This document shows positions 12,080 to 24,900 of a stretch of DNA of 64,000 nucleotides, piece by piece. The position numbers and the translations under genes are program-made. The DNA lies in assembly GCA_005406025.1 (NCBI GenBank), contig BGZK01001230.1:1-64000 (forward strand), read 5' to 3'. The notes under the pieces were generated by a model that saw nothing but the letters and a program-made list of their open reading frames with translations, was not told the DNA's origin and ran no database searches. Within the stretch, counting starts at the first letter, position 1; every line of letters begins with the position of its first letter. The stretch is from Eumeta japonica (taxonomy: Eukaryota > Arthropoda > Insecta > Lepidoptera > Psychidae).

Positions 12080-13370
12080 TGTGTAACGGTCAATCTAGAA
12101 TTACAATATTGTAGGAGAGTATGCTTAAACGGTAGGACAGTGGAAGCCGATACGATAATGCAACAAAAATGAAATATTGTATTTCTGTTTTGAATTGCAT
12201 ATTATAATAGAATTCGGAACAGCAGAAAAAAAAAATTAGGAGAAACGTCGAATAAAAGTTATCTACTTCACTCGGCCTAACATTATTTTGATTATATTTT
12301 GTAGTAAAATAATGAAGTTATTTAATTTTTTTTTCCTGCACATTTATACCAGTTTTCTCTTCTATAAGGCTATTTTCTCTAATTTTTTTATTTACATTTT
12401 CGCACAATATATATTAATATTTTATGTATACCAACTCACCACAAAGTCTCATTTTTAACAGTTTTCGTAGCCGGAACAGTCATGATTATACGAAGACCAC
12501 ACGACGAGTCTAGCGACTGGCTCTATTATCTATGAATTAGCTGGTAGAGCCCGCGACCTGCGCCGCGCCTCTGTGACGACTGAGCGCGTCAACAGCGGCC
12601 CGCCGTAGCGAATGGCATTGCGCCACTAAAGACGTTATCACCTGTTAAGGGAAAGAACGAATTTACTACGCATACTACTTAAGAATAACAAATAAATAGG
12701 TAATTCAAAATAATGTTAGAACTGGTTCCGCCGACTCCTAAGTAAAATATAAAATTTCTGTGTAGTCGGTATAGAAAGTTCCTCTGAAAACTAGTTTGAT
12801 CATGCAAACATTCCTCAAACAAAATCCTGGTTACGCCCTTGACTTCATCCAATAATGATGGCTGGAATAAAATTTGTTTATTGATTTAATGAGACTTTCG
12901 AGTTAAAAAGGTCTCTCGCTCGTAAGGAGACTGACACGGTACCAGAATGCAGTAATGTGACTAAATTATGTCCTAGTAACCTAATAAGAAAACTGCTGTT
13001 TAAAAAATAATTAAAAATATCTGTATAGTTTTCGTTGCTGATCTACGAAGCTGTAGACGGCGCTCATTTGTAAACCGCCAGAGTTATATTTAAGTATTAT
13101 TCATGAATTTTTGCTCCAAAACTGAAGGGTTAGGATTGAGACTTTCATTTAGGGACATTAATCATTAATTTATGACCTACAATTGAACACCAGCTACGGC
13201 TTCACGGTTCAATACTTAAGCATTACCTCATAACGAAACACATAGCCCGTTTAATATTTTTATCACTTTTTCCGTAATCGGGTTTTACCTTTTTCATTTC
13301 TGGTTTTTATTTGACCTTTTTGGTGGCCTATGATTCATAAAAGCCTTCCAAAATCATGGCAATCGCTTAT
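12080..13370. other. Non-coding stretch with one GC-rich patch
   Basis: The patch at about 12470-12625 is GC-rich and CpG-rich, without a long open frame or known signature. The rest is AT-rich with nothing I can name. Confidence 0.45.
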
Positions 13371-13630
13371 AGATTGCGTTGTTCATTGCGCCATTTATAA
13401 GTAAAAATACGCTACGTCTAATGATTTTTGTATACAAATTTCATAAATTTTCAGAATCTGTGAAAAGAAACTTTTCAATTGGCACAAAACTTAATACATT
13501 GGTAATATTTTTTTTATTTTTGTTTACCGTGTTGTGCCAGTCATATTCACCATGTTCATTTCTTAGGATAAAGATACATAGAGGGAGCGATAAAATAGCA
13601 ACACACTCCTTTATACTTGGACTTGTTTTT

Positions 13631-13726
13631 GAAGTGAAACTTCTTTATCGGCGTATGGGAGAAATTTTATAGCAATGTAACGTTTTTCTGTTACGCGCCA
13701 TCTTTATCTGTTACGCGCCATATTTA
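13631..13726. repeat. Palindrome plus 20-bp tandem duplication, possible LTR remnant
   Basis: GAAGTGAAACTTC is a short palindrome at 13631-13643 and is found again, inverted, at 14533-14545. At 13687-13726 a 20-base unit, TCTGTTACGCGCCAT plus five bases, occurs twice in a row with one mismatch. The position just beyond the 3' end of the gypsy-like fragment at 13838-14051 (minus) would suit a decayed 3' LTR or untranslated region. That link is an inference. Confidence 0.4.
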
Positions 13727-13837
13727 TTCAATGCTATTAATGTCATCGTGGCATAAACAATTGTTACTAAGGCCACCTGTCACATATACTTTCTGTCAAC
13801 ACCCTAGATCTATTTACAGTTTGTATATATTGCATTT

Positions 13838-14051
13838 TCCTATTTCTAAGTTGAAACCTTTTCAACCGACATACATGAACTATATCTCACATTCTTTCAT
13901 TGAGTGACTCGATTTCATACGTAGCGTTCGATAATTTTCCTACAATTCTATATGGCCCTTTATAACATCGCATTAATTGATAAGTTTTACCTATCACCCT
14001 TCTAGGTACATATACCATTACCAAGTCTCCTACATGAAACTCTGAAAATTT
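13838..14051 (-). pseudogene. Ty3/gypsy-type integrase C-terminal fragment
   Basis: On the minus strand a frame of about 70 codons starts with FHVGDLVMVYVPRR, continues with CYKGPYRIVGKLSNATYEIE and ends DIVHVCRLKRF. The GD.V..Y.P.R, KGPY.I...S..TYEI and VHV..LK.F words are the usual C-terminal integrase region of gypsy-like retrotransposons (and of vertebrate GIN-type genes). One in-frame TGA lies between ERM and DIV. Nothing of protease, reverse transcriptase or RNase H is seen around it, so this is an isolated fragment. It is too interrupted to appear as a normal open frame. Confidence 0.8.
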
Positions 14052-14059
14052 CTATTTCT

Positions 14060-15140
14060 GAAACTCAGTAGTGACGTGAAAAATAATATTTCAATTAAGT
14101 GATTAGCGAAAAAAATTTTATAAAGTTACATTGGCAAAAGAATAAAAGATATTTATTCTAATTCCAGTGGATTTCTAACAGAAGTAAGTAATTAAACCTT
14201 TTCTAATACATTCAACACGTGGGTGTGATTACGGTATTTATTTTTTTAAGGTTATTTCAGGTTAACCTTAATTTTTGATTGTAAATATCAGTGAGTTAAG
14301 CCATTAATTACAAAAATATATAATAACCATAACAATAATAGTAATAATTCTATTATAATTAATGAAATGCTATAATCTTAGTAGTAGAAAGGTAAAATAA
14401 ATGTATTATTTTTGTATCCATGTCTATGATAATAAAAGCCTTTTACATAAACATTATCTAATTTAGCTTTATTCAACCAATTTCTGTGAAGTTGTAAATA
14501 GTAAATCATTTTTCGAAAAATGATGTCATAAAGAAGTTTCACTTCTTACGTGTGTACACTAATACACACACACTTTTTTTTTTATGACATCTACAATGAA
14601 ACAAAAAGGGATAGTAATTTATTTGACTAGCACATCCATAACAAAGGTTGTACACTTCTTCCACGTTTATATATAAAAAAAATAATGATATGATGTCCTC
14701 TACCAAAACTATTAACGACAATTTTGCACTTCGTTTTTACCATGAATTTATATAAAAATTCTTAGAATTTATTAAATTTTTTAGATTGTATTTCTATATT
14801 AGTAAAAAATCAACATTAATACCAGAAAATTTTAGGTAAATTAAATATTTGTCTGTTTGTTTTAACTAATTTCTGAAATGGCAGAATGCATTCAAAGTAA
14901 TGATTGTATGCATTTAGTGTAACGGACACTTCTGTTAATTTATTTATTACCAAAAGACTATAAGATTTTTGTGGTTATAAGAAAGACTAAATCTGTTTTA
15001 AAAAACTGAAATTTCATAAAAATAAATTTATACCTAATTAATCATAATATTAATAATACATAATTTACTTCGTTTATATTGGCAATTACTCATTTTAAAA
15101 CGTGAGTATCGTATTTTAAATTAATATCATTCTCAGACTT
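14060..15140. other. AT-rich non-coding stretch
   Basis: No protein-like frame or repeat signature apart from the inverted GAAGTTTCACTTC palindrome at 14533-14545 and a short CA tract near 14560. Confidence 0.55.
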
Positions 15141-15149
15141 TCCATACAT

Positions 15150-15605
15150 TTATATAGCCAAAGAATGCTGCAATATGCAACAGTATTTAATATCTGTATT
15201 AACTAAGTGTGGAAATACGTAAAGATGACAGCAATGTAATACTTGATGTGGTTCAGCCATGCTGTGGTTCGCTGCAGCACAGAAATAGGGCCATCTTGTC
15301 CGGTGAGATACCACTCTCTCACAGAATACAGATATGAAGTAACAGCTTTTGCTGTTGTGTTTCATTCAATCACTGAAAGGTACGATTGCGCACTCCATTA
15401 ATAGACCCATTTTCCCTCCATCGCTCTACTCCCTCTTCAAGCACCACACTCCTTTTTCTATATGATATGCTATTTCTACCCAAGAAGCTAGTAACACACT
15501 GATGACTCTTTTGGGGTCACGAGTGTCCATGGGCGGCGGTGGTTACCTGCTCTCTGGTGGCTCGCATGCTCGTTTATCTCTGTGTTTAACTTGGTTAAGT
15601 GAAAA
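15150..15605 (+). repeat. Dispersed repeat family B, longest copy
   Basis: This is the most complete of the family B copies. It contains GGTGAGATACCACTCTCTCA followed by CAGAATACAG, which is nearly identical at 51552-51585. It then has a CTCCCTCTTC-rich middle and ends GTGTCCATGGGCGGCGGTGG near 15523-15542, followed by GGCTCGCATGCTCGTTTATC. The upstream 15150-15290 part, with GCAGCACAG and GGGCCATCTTGTC, is only partly shared. The 71-codon minus-strand frame is incidental. Confidence 0.8.
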
Positions 15606-16048
15606 ATGTCTCAAAAATATGTTTATTTCTTCATTTCATATATTCTGTGTCGTAACTCCTGATCAAATTTCAGAAGGGTATTAAAATAATGCTATCGGAT
15701 CTAAAGAGAATATCTTTTACAAGGTTACATCAATTTACATATGTCAGTGGCACAGAAAAATCTTTAAACAATTCCATTTTGAACTTTAATTTACTAAATT
15801 TTAATATATTGACAAAAAATCAAAAAATACATATGGGGACACTGCAATGAAGTGAATTGGTGCATCTTTTATCAGCTCCATAAATAAGAAGTATTTAATA
15901 TTGTTATGTGAACTTGTTTGCTTTTAGTCTTATTATACGACGATTCTATTGAATCAGTGACGATCATAGGAATAAGGGTCAAGGTAGGCATGAAACAGTA
16001 CAGGCATGTATATACGCTTCAGATATTGCTTACATTACAAAAAAAAAC

Positions 16049-16258
16049 CTTATCCAGTAAATGCGTTCACCCATGCAGGTAATCGTTGAGCCTTCTTTGG
16101 CCACGTTAGATATAAAGGTAAGAAAAACTTACCCAATAAAGTCGCGTTCTACCGCAGGTGGTTGTCGTTGTAGAGCCTTATTTGGCCACATTAGATATCC
16201 ATGTAATCGATTAATTATCAAGTGTTGGCCGACCAAATCAACTACTGGATAACCAAAG
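16049..16258. repeat. Degenerate ~75-bp tandem duplication flanked by inverted TTATCCAGTA
   Basis: Two diverged units stand side by side. Each has CCAGTAAA or CCAATAAA, a GCAGGT word, CGTTG..GAGCCTT, TTTGGCCAC and TTAGATAT. The left edge carries TTATCCAGTA (near 16049) and the right edge its reverse complement TACTGGATAA (near 16243). The edges suggest a small inverted-repeat transposon with an internal duplication. Confidence 0.55.
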
Positions 16259-16410
16259 TGGCCATTTAAAGGCCGTTGTTATCACTCTGCTACCATGTTC
16301 GTGCACAACTGAGCAAAATATATAACAGTATGGAAATTGTAACTGTAAATGTTGGCTTTAAAACTTATAATATATTATTTATATGTTAAATCCACTCACT
16401 TGTATTTTTT

Positions 16411-16797
16411 AAGCTATTGCATAGCTTCTATCTCGGGCCTTGAGCGTGGAGACCGAATCCAGAAATTCCGTAACGAAAATAACCTAACACCCCCCACTCC
16501 GACCGGCACAGCGGTGATACTTTTTACTTTTGCCATCTATCGATGAATAGCAGAACTTTTAGTAACTTTTTTTGAAATATCACGCTTGTCTCTAGTTCAG
16601 CAACTCGCCTCTAGGTGCCATTGGTTGTATCGGCGTTACTGCGCATGCGTAATCCCTCTCTTCGCCCCGTAATCTTGTGGCTCATGCCTGCTTAGAGTTT
16701 CGGCGTTAGGGCATCTCCTCAAAAAAAATACTGCATAAATAAAATAAATAAATAATTATAATTACATAAGTTGATAAAAAATACTATGCAATAGCTT
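16411..16797. mobile_element. Non-autonomous element with 14-bp perfect terminal inverted repeats
   Basis: AAGCTATTGCATAG at 16411-16424 is the exact reverse complement of CTATGCAATAGCTT at 16784-16797. The 387-bp interval is GC-rich in its left half, with words such as CCCCCCACTCCGACCGGC and CTGCGCATGCGTAA. It has no transposase. A MITE or deletion derivative of a DNA transposon is the simplest reading. Confidence 0.65.
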
Positions 16798-16799
16798 TA

Positions 16800-18060
16800 C
16801 CGCGGCATTCCCCGAGTGCCACACGTGTTTTTTTAATATATACTTAAAACGTCGTCGTATAAGGTCGTGGAACGTTTTAAATCGGTCAACAGTTCTTTTT
16901 GATTAGAAATCATTGACAGTTCTGTAAGCCGTCGTTGTCCCTTCTCGTTGATTAAATAAGTATGTAGGCGTTTTAAAACATAAAAATTAGCTTTCGGAAG
17001 AGGCATTAGTTGCGGGATCGGTGACGATCACCTTCACCAGTTGTTAAACTTGGGGAAAAATTGTCTGTAAATTATTTTCATACAAATGTTCTATTATTTT
17101 ACACGTATTAAGATTATGAAATTCAGACGATTTTTATATGCATTTTGACTCGTTTCTCAAACGGTTTAAAGCAAAATTGTGATAGTAAATATTTACAAAA
17201 CCAGCAGACTATAAGGGAAAAAGGTACTGAATCTACAAAAATTTTTAAATGATAATAATTCAAATATATTTAAATCTTTTAATTTTCTGTAGCGGTTTCT
17301 GAACTTGCTAAGAACATAATGTTCTTAGCGAGTTTATTTCAATAAATATACACTTGTAGTAACTTTTGATGTTATCTACTTTTTGGTTCTTTTTAAGCTA
17401 GCCACAAGTGTTCACAGTGCTATTATAAATGTACAAAAATTTTAAACAAATTTTTTTTTGAATATTTCAAACTTTTTAACCTTTTGCCCGTAGTACCTAA
17501 TCTGTATCAGAAGTTTTTTTTCTATCCCATTTGTTCTCATTTATTTTCTCGGAAAACCCAATCCAACTTAAAATTTCTTTAAAAATTACATTTACGATAT
17601 GATGGCGATGCAAATCAACAACACGTTGAATTGCATTTTGCAGACATTTGTCTCTTTTTGTCAAATACGATTGTGCAGGTGGTAATAAAAAATATATGTA
17701 TGGATGATAGTTTCGATAATTTTAGGCGAATTTCATGCTATCTTTACTCAGATTCAGTTAGATTTAATATGACGTCAGATCGTCTAATGCGAAACTCTAA
17801 GCGAAGCTAAGTACCCTCCATTTGTTGAACGATGATGAGTAGCTTACGAGTTACCTAAACGTGAAAAGAAGAGCGCACTAATATGTATAATTGTATCTAA
17901 AATGCTGTTGGTGCTAAAATCGTACCTATCCTTTTGACTTCACCGTAATCTGGTAAAAAACATTGCATCTACGTATATTAAGTATTTCATGTTTTATTTT
18001 CAAAGATATTCGTATAATGTAAGTCCACAAAAGTCCAGTTACTTTCCGATATGCCGTTAT
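16800..18060. other. Non-coding stretch
   Basis: AT-rich. Apart from the hairpin at 17302-17334 nothing is recognisable. Confidence 0.5.
17302..17334. repeat. 33-bp near-perfect palindrome
   Basis: The arms AACTTGCTAAGAACAT and ATGTTCTTAGCGAGTT pair at 15 of 16 positions around a single unpaired base. No larger element is visible around it. Confidence 0.85.
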
Positions 18061-18074
18061 ATCAATATTCCTGG

Positions 18075-18162
18075 TGTGGCGAATGTTCATAGGTAGTGGT
18101 AATCCTTTATTGTGTAGGTTAGCCTAAATGCTCATTTGCTCCCTGCCACAAAAAAAAAAAAC
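18075..18162 (+). repeat. Truncated 3' end of a family B-like repeat
   Basis: GTTCATAGGTAGTGGTAATC, then TGCTCATTTGCTCCCTGCCA and a run of A residues follow the same word order as the CATGGGCGGCGGTGA...GCTCGTTTG end of family B. The A-run suggests a retroposed 3' terminus. Confidence 0.55.
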
Positions 18163-19529
18163 TACTTTTCAAAAGTTATCTTTAAATTCACTAAGCATTC
18201 TTTAATCAATTGTATTTAAACACAAAGCTTACGCATCGGTCTTCCTCTCTACTACTTTATAACCCTTGGCAACACCAAGACGTATGAAATGTAGCCTCAT
18301 TTTCATATAAATAAAAGATTTTCTTCGATGTCTTCTTACCAAACATGGAACTGTGCTATCATTCTATGATTTTACTATCTCATGGCAGATATAGTTTATT
18401 AGAAAGAGTTTACGACGTCCAAAAATGGAAATCTAAAGATCTATTCCTAGTAAACAATATGATGTAGACTTGGGAAAAGTCATGTTATAATTAATTGTAA
18501 AATGTTTTCTATTTTTATTTAACATTCTAATTAGAGGGTACTATTTTCCAACAGAAGACTGTATTTAATTTTCTGTTAGTGATTTTGTAAAAAAAAAAAT
18601 AATTCATATTCTTTTAAAAACTACATGACATTTTTTTTAGTAAGTATATTGAATTCAACAAATACTCAGGCATGTAAAGTACGTGATTTTATTTAATTCG
18701 TGTAATTTCTGAAATCTATAAATAGACAGCTAAACATCATAACAATATCCACACAATTATCACTACAAAGCGGGGTTTTACACTAGCCTCAGTTGTATCT
18801 AGTACTTAATGTGAGATGTAGATATTATGTGTAGTGTGAAGTATTTAAGTGTGCCTCTTGAATGCTAATTGCGTATCAGATGATATATTATTTTCATTGT
18901 ACCAAAGTACTATAATTTTATTGATTACCTACAAAATGTCATTTTAGTTCTAAATTCTACATTATTTTTATATATGTTATTCGCTACAACGAAAAAAAAT
19001 TTAGAAGTAGCCTAATTGACACGTCATAATCGTAGTTATCATTGACAGTGGTGCAAAGTGGCCCTCGCCGACATCTCGTCAATGACGGTGTCGTTATCAG
19101 CGGCAACAAATATTAGCAAATCGACAATAAATATAACTACAGTGAACGCTATACTTCTTGTCATTTTTCACATGTGTATTTCATCCTAACAAAATTAGAA
19201 CACTAACTTACTGGATTCGATACGGCCATTAACAGTTCGTCTCGGCCTATTGTCTCAAAGATCGTGCGAAGTTTAGCGAAGCTAAATATGTCCGTAGAAT
19301 GTCTCACAGTGATTTACTTGTTCGTTCTTCTTTGTGGTACGCTAAAAATTTACATTTATGGAATTGCCAAACAGTGTTTCGCTCTCAGTTTAATGTTGGT
19401 GATAAACTCAAAATATTTTAAAGGGTAATTATAAAATCGAAGCTTGCGATTTTTAATACTAATAAAAATGTATATATAATGAAAATGGTTTTCTTCGGCC
19501 GCATATCACACAAAAACTACTAAACGTAT

Positions 19530-19850
19530 CGTTACGGGACCATGGCCATTCGATACAAAATCATCTGTAGATGGTTATAAGCTATTCATGATACAAAAAA
19601 TGTAAAAGTATGTATGTATGGATGTTTGTCGTAAGTTATAGGATGAACGGATTCTTATTGGAACTTGACTATTCGTCGCGAAATCATTTGTAGTTGTTAT
19701 AGACTATTCATAACACAAAAATGTAAAAGTATGTTTGGCTGAATGTTTGTCATACTCTGATGACTAGAAGGATTGTAATTCAGACTTTAACCATTCGATG
19801 CGAAATTGTAGATGGTTTTAAGATTCTTATAATATAGTGTTTCTTTGCAT
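19530..19850 (+). repeat. Diverged ~120-bp tandem repeat, about 2.6 units
   Basis: A block reading roughly ATTCGATAC..AAATCAT.TGTAGATGGTTATAAG, then ATTCAT.A.ACAAAAA, GTAAAAGTATGT and GGATGTTTGTC recurs with its TGTAG word at about 19566, 19689 and 19807. The units have diverged substantially, so the array is old. Confidence 0.7.
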
Positions 19851-20259
19851 GTCCGTTGTAGTGTAAATAGTAATTTGTTATCTCTATCATTAATACCCAA
19901 GGGAGACCAAGATCGGTATTGAGTTCTTTATTGGAATCGAAAACGGGACGCGAACCGGATCCGGCAGCTTAGACATCAAACAAAATCAAGGAATTCACAT
20001 TTGAATAATAAAAAAAAATTCTAAATTTAAATTTACACCCAGAGAAGTAGGCAGGTGACCGCTGGTATTATATAGGTTTCTAATACGAGAATCATGGTTT
20101 GTCCAAATAAACTGATAGTACTTGGCGACTGGGATTTACAAAAGTTCTTTAAAAATTTGTCGTAACAACGTGAAAACTTTCTATGGGAAAAGTTGTTTAC
20201 ATTAATTTCCAATAACAGATATTTAAATAAGTATATAACATAGCTACGCTATGTAAATT

Positions 20260-20515
20260 GTTACAGACAGCCGCGCTCTTAACGATAATTTGTCAATAAA
20301 TATGATAATTTGTCAATAAAGAATTGTTTTGTATTTTATCGTATTTTTTTTGTGTGTTTATTAAATAATTTGAATAGTTGTGTTATATTACCCGGGTAGG
20401 GATTAGTTGTTAAGAGTTGTTAAATGCGTATTATGCCTATTTGTCTATATTTATCGTGTTTTAGAATATTACTTGTTTTTATTGTGTATATCGTGTTTTA
20501 TCGTATTTAAATTAC
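20260..20515 (+). repeat. Dispersed repeat C, plus copy of an inverted pair
   Basis: TTACAGACAGC.GCGCT at the left, AAGAATTGTTTTGT in the middle and ATTACCCGGGTAGGGATTAGT near 20387-20408 are matched in inverse orientation at 43550-43801. The order and spacing are kept over about 250 bases. The function is unknown; a LINE 5' untranslated region is possible. Confidence 0.7.
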
Positions 20516-20745
20516 AAATACCAAGTTATTATGACGTATAAACGAAATTGTGCCTTGGCGGTGGGGATCAATTAGAGGCTGAGAACCGCGGCAGTCGTTA
20601 CGGTACGACCGCGAATAAGTGTACCGAGTGCATGTGGAGCTCATGCGTAAAAAATGCAAAAGTACATGGCTACACACCCTCGATTAAAATATATGAAACT
20701 CACATGTGCAGGCGGATGCGCCATCTATAAATTGCAGCGGAATAG

Positions 20746-20901
20746 TACTTATCACTCTCGAAAAAGTTACCCCGGAGCGACATAGAAGCCCTTCTGGTCC
20801 TACGGAATGCCGTCATCCTCTTTGGCGACTTTAATTGTAAAAACATCAATTAAAGATGTTCGGTCTTCAACCCTGGTGGTAATAAATTAGCACGACTTTC
20901 G
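20746..20901 (+). pseudogene. LINE apurinic endonuclease fragment (Jockey-type)
   Basis: The plus-strand frame reads LPRSDIEALLVLRNAVIL and then FGDFNCKNIN, a stop, and NPGGNKLARLS. The S.L..DI.ALL..... ILFGDFN block is the conserved GDFN region of the endonuclease of Jockey-like LINEs. Only this part of ORF2 remains, with an in-frame stop right after GDFN. A 60-codon frame just upstream (20548-20730) is GC-rich but resembles nothing I know. Confidence 0.75.
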
Positions 20902-20904
20902 AAA

Positions 20905-21765
20905 AAAAATTTTTTTTTTTTGTTAAAAAAATTTAATTTAAATCTTATCTAACATTGGTTGGATGAGATTTAAATGTATAAATTAAGACATATAGACAAC
21001 TACATCTAGTAACATGAATACTATTTTTTTTACAGTTCTCACATTTTTTTTACATTTCATATATGTGGAGTCGATTAAAAATAAAACTTTCATTTATATT
21101 GTTACGAACTACGTTCATAAGCTAAATAATTAAAAGAACAGATTAATTCTCAAAAGAATCTGCAAATCTATTGATCCAAATGTAAATGACAGTTAATCTG
21201 CAGGTCACCCCCTGAAACTTCTTGTTCCTTTGAAGCTCAAAAGATTCAAAAATTTACCCAGCAATGAATTATTGAGCTTTTTGGTTGGTCGAATTAGTTC
21301 GGATTTTCAGAAAATCCAAGTTGACTCCTTACCAATGCCGCAAACCTCGTTTCGATTAATTAATTCGTTTATGTGATATTTAGATAGGGAGAGAAATATC
21401 ACTTGGGAAATGGTCTAGATTCTTAGGACGGCAAAACGTCAAAATGTAATAAACTCAATTTTTGAAAATCGAGTAAGTTCCCAATTTTTAAAAAAACATA
21501 CTCGAGTACAGTATCCTATATTTCTTTTCTTTAAAAGGCATATTTCTAAGTTTATCGATATTTTAACATGTTTAGTTTTTAACTTCAAAAGTTAGTAGTT
21601 AGTATTGCGAATGAGAGTTTGAAGCAAACTTCCGTCGTAATTTCTTCAGGGTAGAGCTCATTTCTAATTTTAGTATTTTTTTTATTATTTAATAATATGG
21701 AATTATGAAGGATATTTAATGATTTCTATAAATATCCTAGATAGTACGATAAAAGTCGTATTAAA
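20905..21765. other. Non-coding stretch
   Basis: AT-rich with poly-T/poly-A tracts. I see no frame or repeat I can name. Confidence 0.5.
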
Positions 21766-21769
21766 TACC

Positions 21770-21930
21770 GTACAACGCACGAAACTCAGCCGCTGTGAAG
21801 TTAGTCACAAAAGCTTCCAATAGTGTCAAATTGGAAAGCGAGGGAGAAGGAAGGGTCGGGGAGAGTTATACTTGCACAGTACATCATTCGGAGGCAACTC
21901 AGAGCGGCAGTTTCCCGCATTGCCCTATAT
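21770..21930. mobile_element. ~160-bp MITE, copy 1
   Basis: The left end ACGCACGAAACTCAGCCGCT and the right end AGCGGCAGTTTCCCGCAT are inverted repeats. The interior has GGAAGGGTCGGGGA and CATTCGGAGGCAACTCAGAG. The same unit is at 39017-39183. Two independent copies of equal extent support a genuine short non-autonomous element. Confidence 0.82.
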
Positions 21931-21939
21931 GAGATGTTT

Positions 21940-24900
21940 ACTTACTTGATACAAGTAAAAAATAATTTATGTAATTAAAACATGCAAAATTGTCTAATTC
22001 GCATCATTTTGGTAATGAGTGCACTAAATCTATCTTCAATGTTATACTTGGAAAAGAACATACATTGTTACAAAAATAAATTTATTTCTGAATTTAACAA
22101 CATAAGTACTTATATATCTACAAAACAATTCCGTTTTTATTCTCAATAATCATAATAATAAAGTATAATTTTTTTTTAATAATGTTATAGGTATCCAACG
22201 ACGTAGTTGTAATAGCAACAAAGAAAACACCAAAATTGGAAATTAATACATAATTATATGTAAATTTTCATTATCTTCATGTAATGACATGTGTATTCTA
22301 CTTAATTTTACTTAACATTATTATACAAGGCACTGTTCAATACATGTTTAATTGTTGAGAATAATATGATAGAGACGGCCACAAATTAAATATTTTTTTT
22401 AATTGTACAAAATAATATGAATCCGAACATACAACTCGCAAACAACACACTTATTCTTTTTTTTTTTGATTTGTTGTGCTTTGATTAATCATAACAAGTT
22501 TAAAATTAAGTTAAAATAAATATTTAAGATAAAATAAATAATATTGTTATATTGATAATGATAATCATGTATATTTACATAACCACATTTTAAAAATTAC
22601 ACAGAGTAGGTACATGACACTTTGTTGGTGTCCAGTCTGAAAAACCGTTTAGATTAATAAATTCCTTTACACTATTTCTTCTTGATTTGTATAGAGGGAA
22701 ACTAGATATTAATAATAATGAATTATTGATATATGAAAGACGTAACTGTTTTATTTCATCACAATATTTTTGAGACTACTTTGGTTAGGTTACAAAATTA
22801 CATATTACAAATTCATAGAAAATATGATTTCCACTCTTATCAATGTTATTACTATGCTATTATTTATACGCGGAACATACACTTAACAGCCGACAAGCCT
22901 TCATAAATAGGTCAATGATCGATATCAGTTCTTGTTGTTGCATAAGGATATACTTTGGTAATTTCTAAAGATTCAATGCTACATATCTCAGAAACCATAG
23001 ATTCAATGACAACGGTTTCTTTGGTGAAGTTTATGTAAAAAAGGAGAAAATCACTATACCTTTTTAGGAAAACTATATGAACGAAACCGTCACTACTATA
23101 AAATAAATTTATAACATAAATGTAAAACCCAGTAGTTTTTATGATAACATTTCTATACAGCAACATCAGGCACCCTTACTTTATACAGGGGAAGCCAGGA
23201 AGAGTCTCAGTTTGACTGTACAATCATTAAGCGAAGCACATTCCCGAAGTGAGATGATTGTGTACTACTTTACAGGATTATTATGAACTGTACAGATCGA
23301 AAGTGAAATATCTGGTACACTCTTCTATTTTTATCGCTTAGGGCGAGTATTAAGGCACTTGCTTTTGAATTCGACGCTCTTTGGTAGAGAACTTCATGCA
23401 GGAGATTAGTGTAAAGTTAGAAGAAGAGATGTCAGTATCCAAGTCGTTTAAAATAATCAGCGTGTTATCAGAAAAACTTTATTCAGAAATATTCATGAGA
23501 AATGAATAACATAATGACGTTTATTTTTAGTAGTGTGTAATTAATAATTTAGTTACATAATAAATATTAAATAATATATCTTCCCTAATAGAAAAATAAT
23601 TTAAAATAAGAATCTAAGATGGAATGAATTTAATGATCTAAATCTTTTTAAAAACATAAAAGATTATTATTTCATTCACTAAATACTTACTTAAATGTAA
23701 ATAAATTGTCTAAATGGGTAAATGTAGGAATAATCATTACTTTCTTTTTTAATAGGTTATTGCTTATAAAATGACACTCCACATAACGTTGTCCCTGATT
23801 ACATGTATCACTTTAAAAATATTACGTAATAATAGTAGGAAAATTAAAGAGTTACCAAACAAAAATGGAGAATTTTATATAAAACATTTAAACTTCAGTT
23901 TTATAATTTTTTGGTTGAATTCTTATAAATCTACCATTTTCGAGTACTGTTTGGTATGGATTGCTTGGTTCTTAATATTTAATACTACATATAAATTACA
24001 TTTTTTTATTGAGAATTTCAGGTGCAATGGAGGATCTCCTTTTCCTTTTTATTCTGAACAAAATGAGCAATAATGACTAGTTAATCTAACACAACTGTCA
24101 CATAAAACTTCAATAATATTTGATGAATATTTGACATTTATAAAAACTTGGATACATATACGACATATAATAAAATTGTATATATTTATTGAAATACACA
24201 AAATATTCTGTAGAAATGAGTTCATAGTTTTGAATAAATATAGGCAAAACTATATCAGTTATAGATGTAGGGTTTTGTGTTAAATATTTAGTGTTTAAAT
24301 TCTAAAATGATAAACATAGTGATCAACTTTGTTACTTGGTCATCAACACAATAAAAATGCAATAAAGGAAGAGACTTCTTCAAATGCATTAGACCAAAGA
24401 GAAAATATATTTTATTTACCTATAAATTTCAATTCATTTGCTTTCTGATCAAAACAATCTACTTATATCTAAAATGTCAATATTCTTTCAGAACAAAATT
24501 AATGTAAATTGATTTAAAAAATACAAAGCATTTTTGTGGTTTAAAAAATTATTTGAAAAATTTAGTTTATTTTATTAAAAACTTAATACTACACCTCATA
24601 AAATGTAAAACTGTGTATTTGGTTTCCTTTTATTTTAAATAAACTAACAGTGCAGAATTCACTCGATAATCATTGTAATAAACAATTATAATTTTTCCAA
24701 TGAATTAATCATGGCAGGAACCATTTCTTACAACAATTCGTGTTTTAGAAAGTAATTTTTATCATGAATGTTGTCAGTGGTCAATAATTAAGTGTCTGAC
24801 TCCACATGCTTTACACTGGCATTTCATAATATTGAGATCATTACAGCAAAACTATGTAGGATTTTTAAAAGATAATCCAGTTATCCTGTAATTTAAGATT

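Noticed and set aside
11869..12093. Overlapping 74- and 76-codon frames as small genes
   Set aside because: They are on opposite strands of a SINE-like repeat with a tRNA-type B box.
13379..13672. A 97-codon plus frame
   Set aside because: It overlaps the probable 3' untranslated or LTR remnant of the gypsy fragment, which lies on the other strand, and has no protein-like signature.
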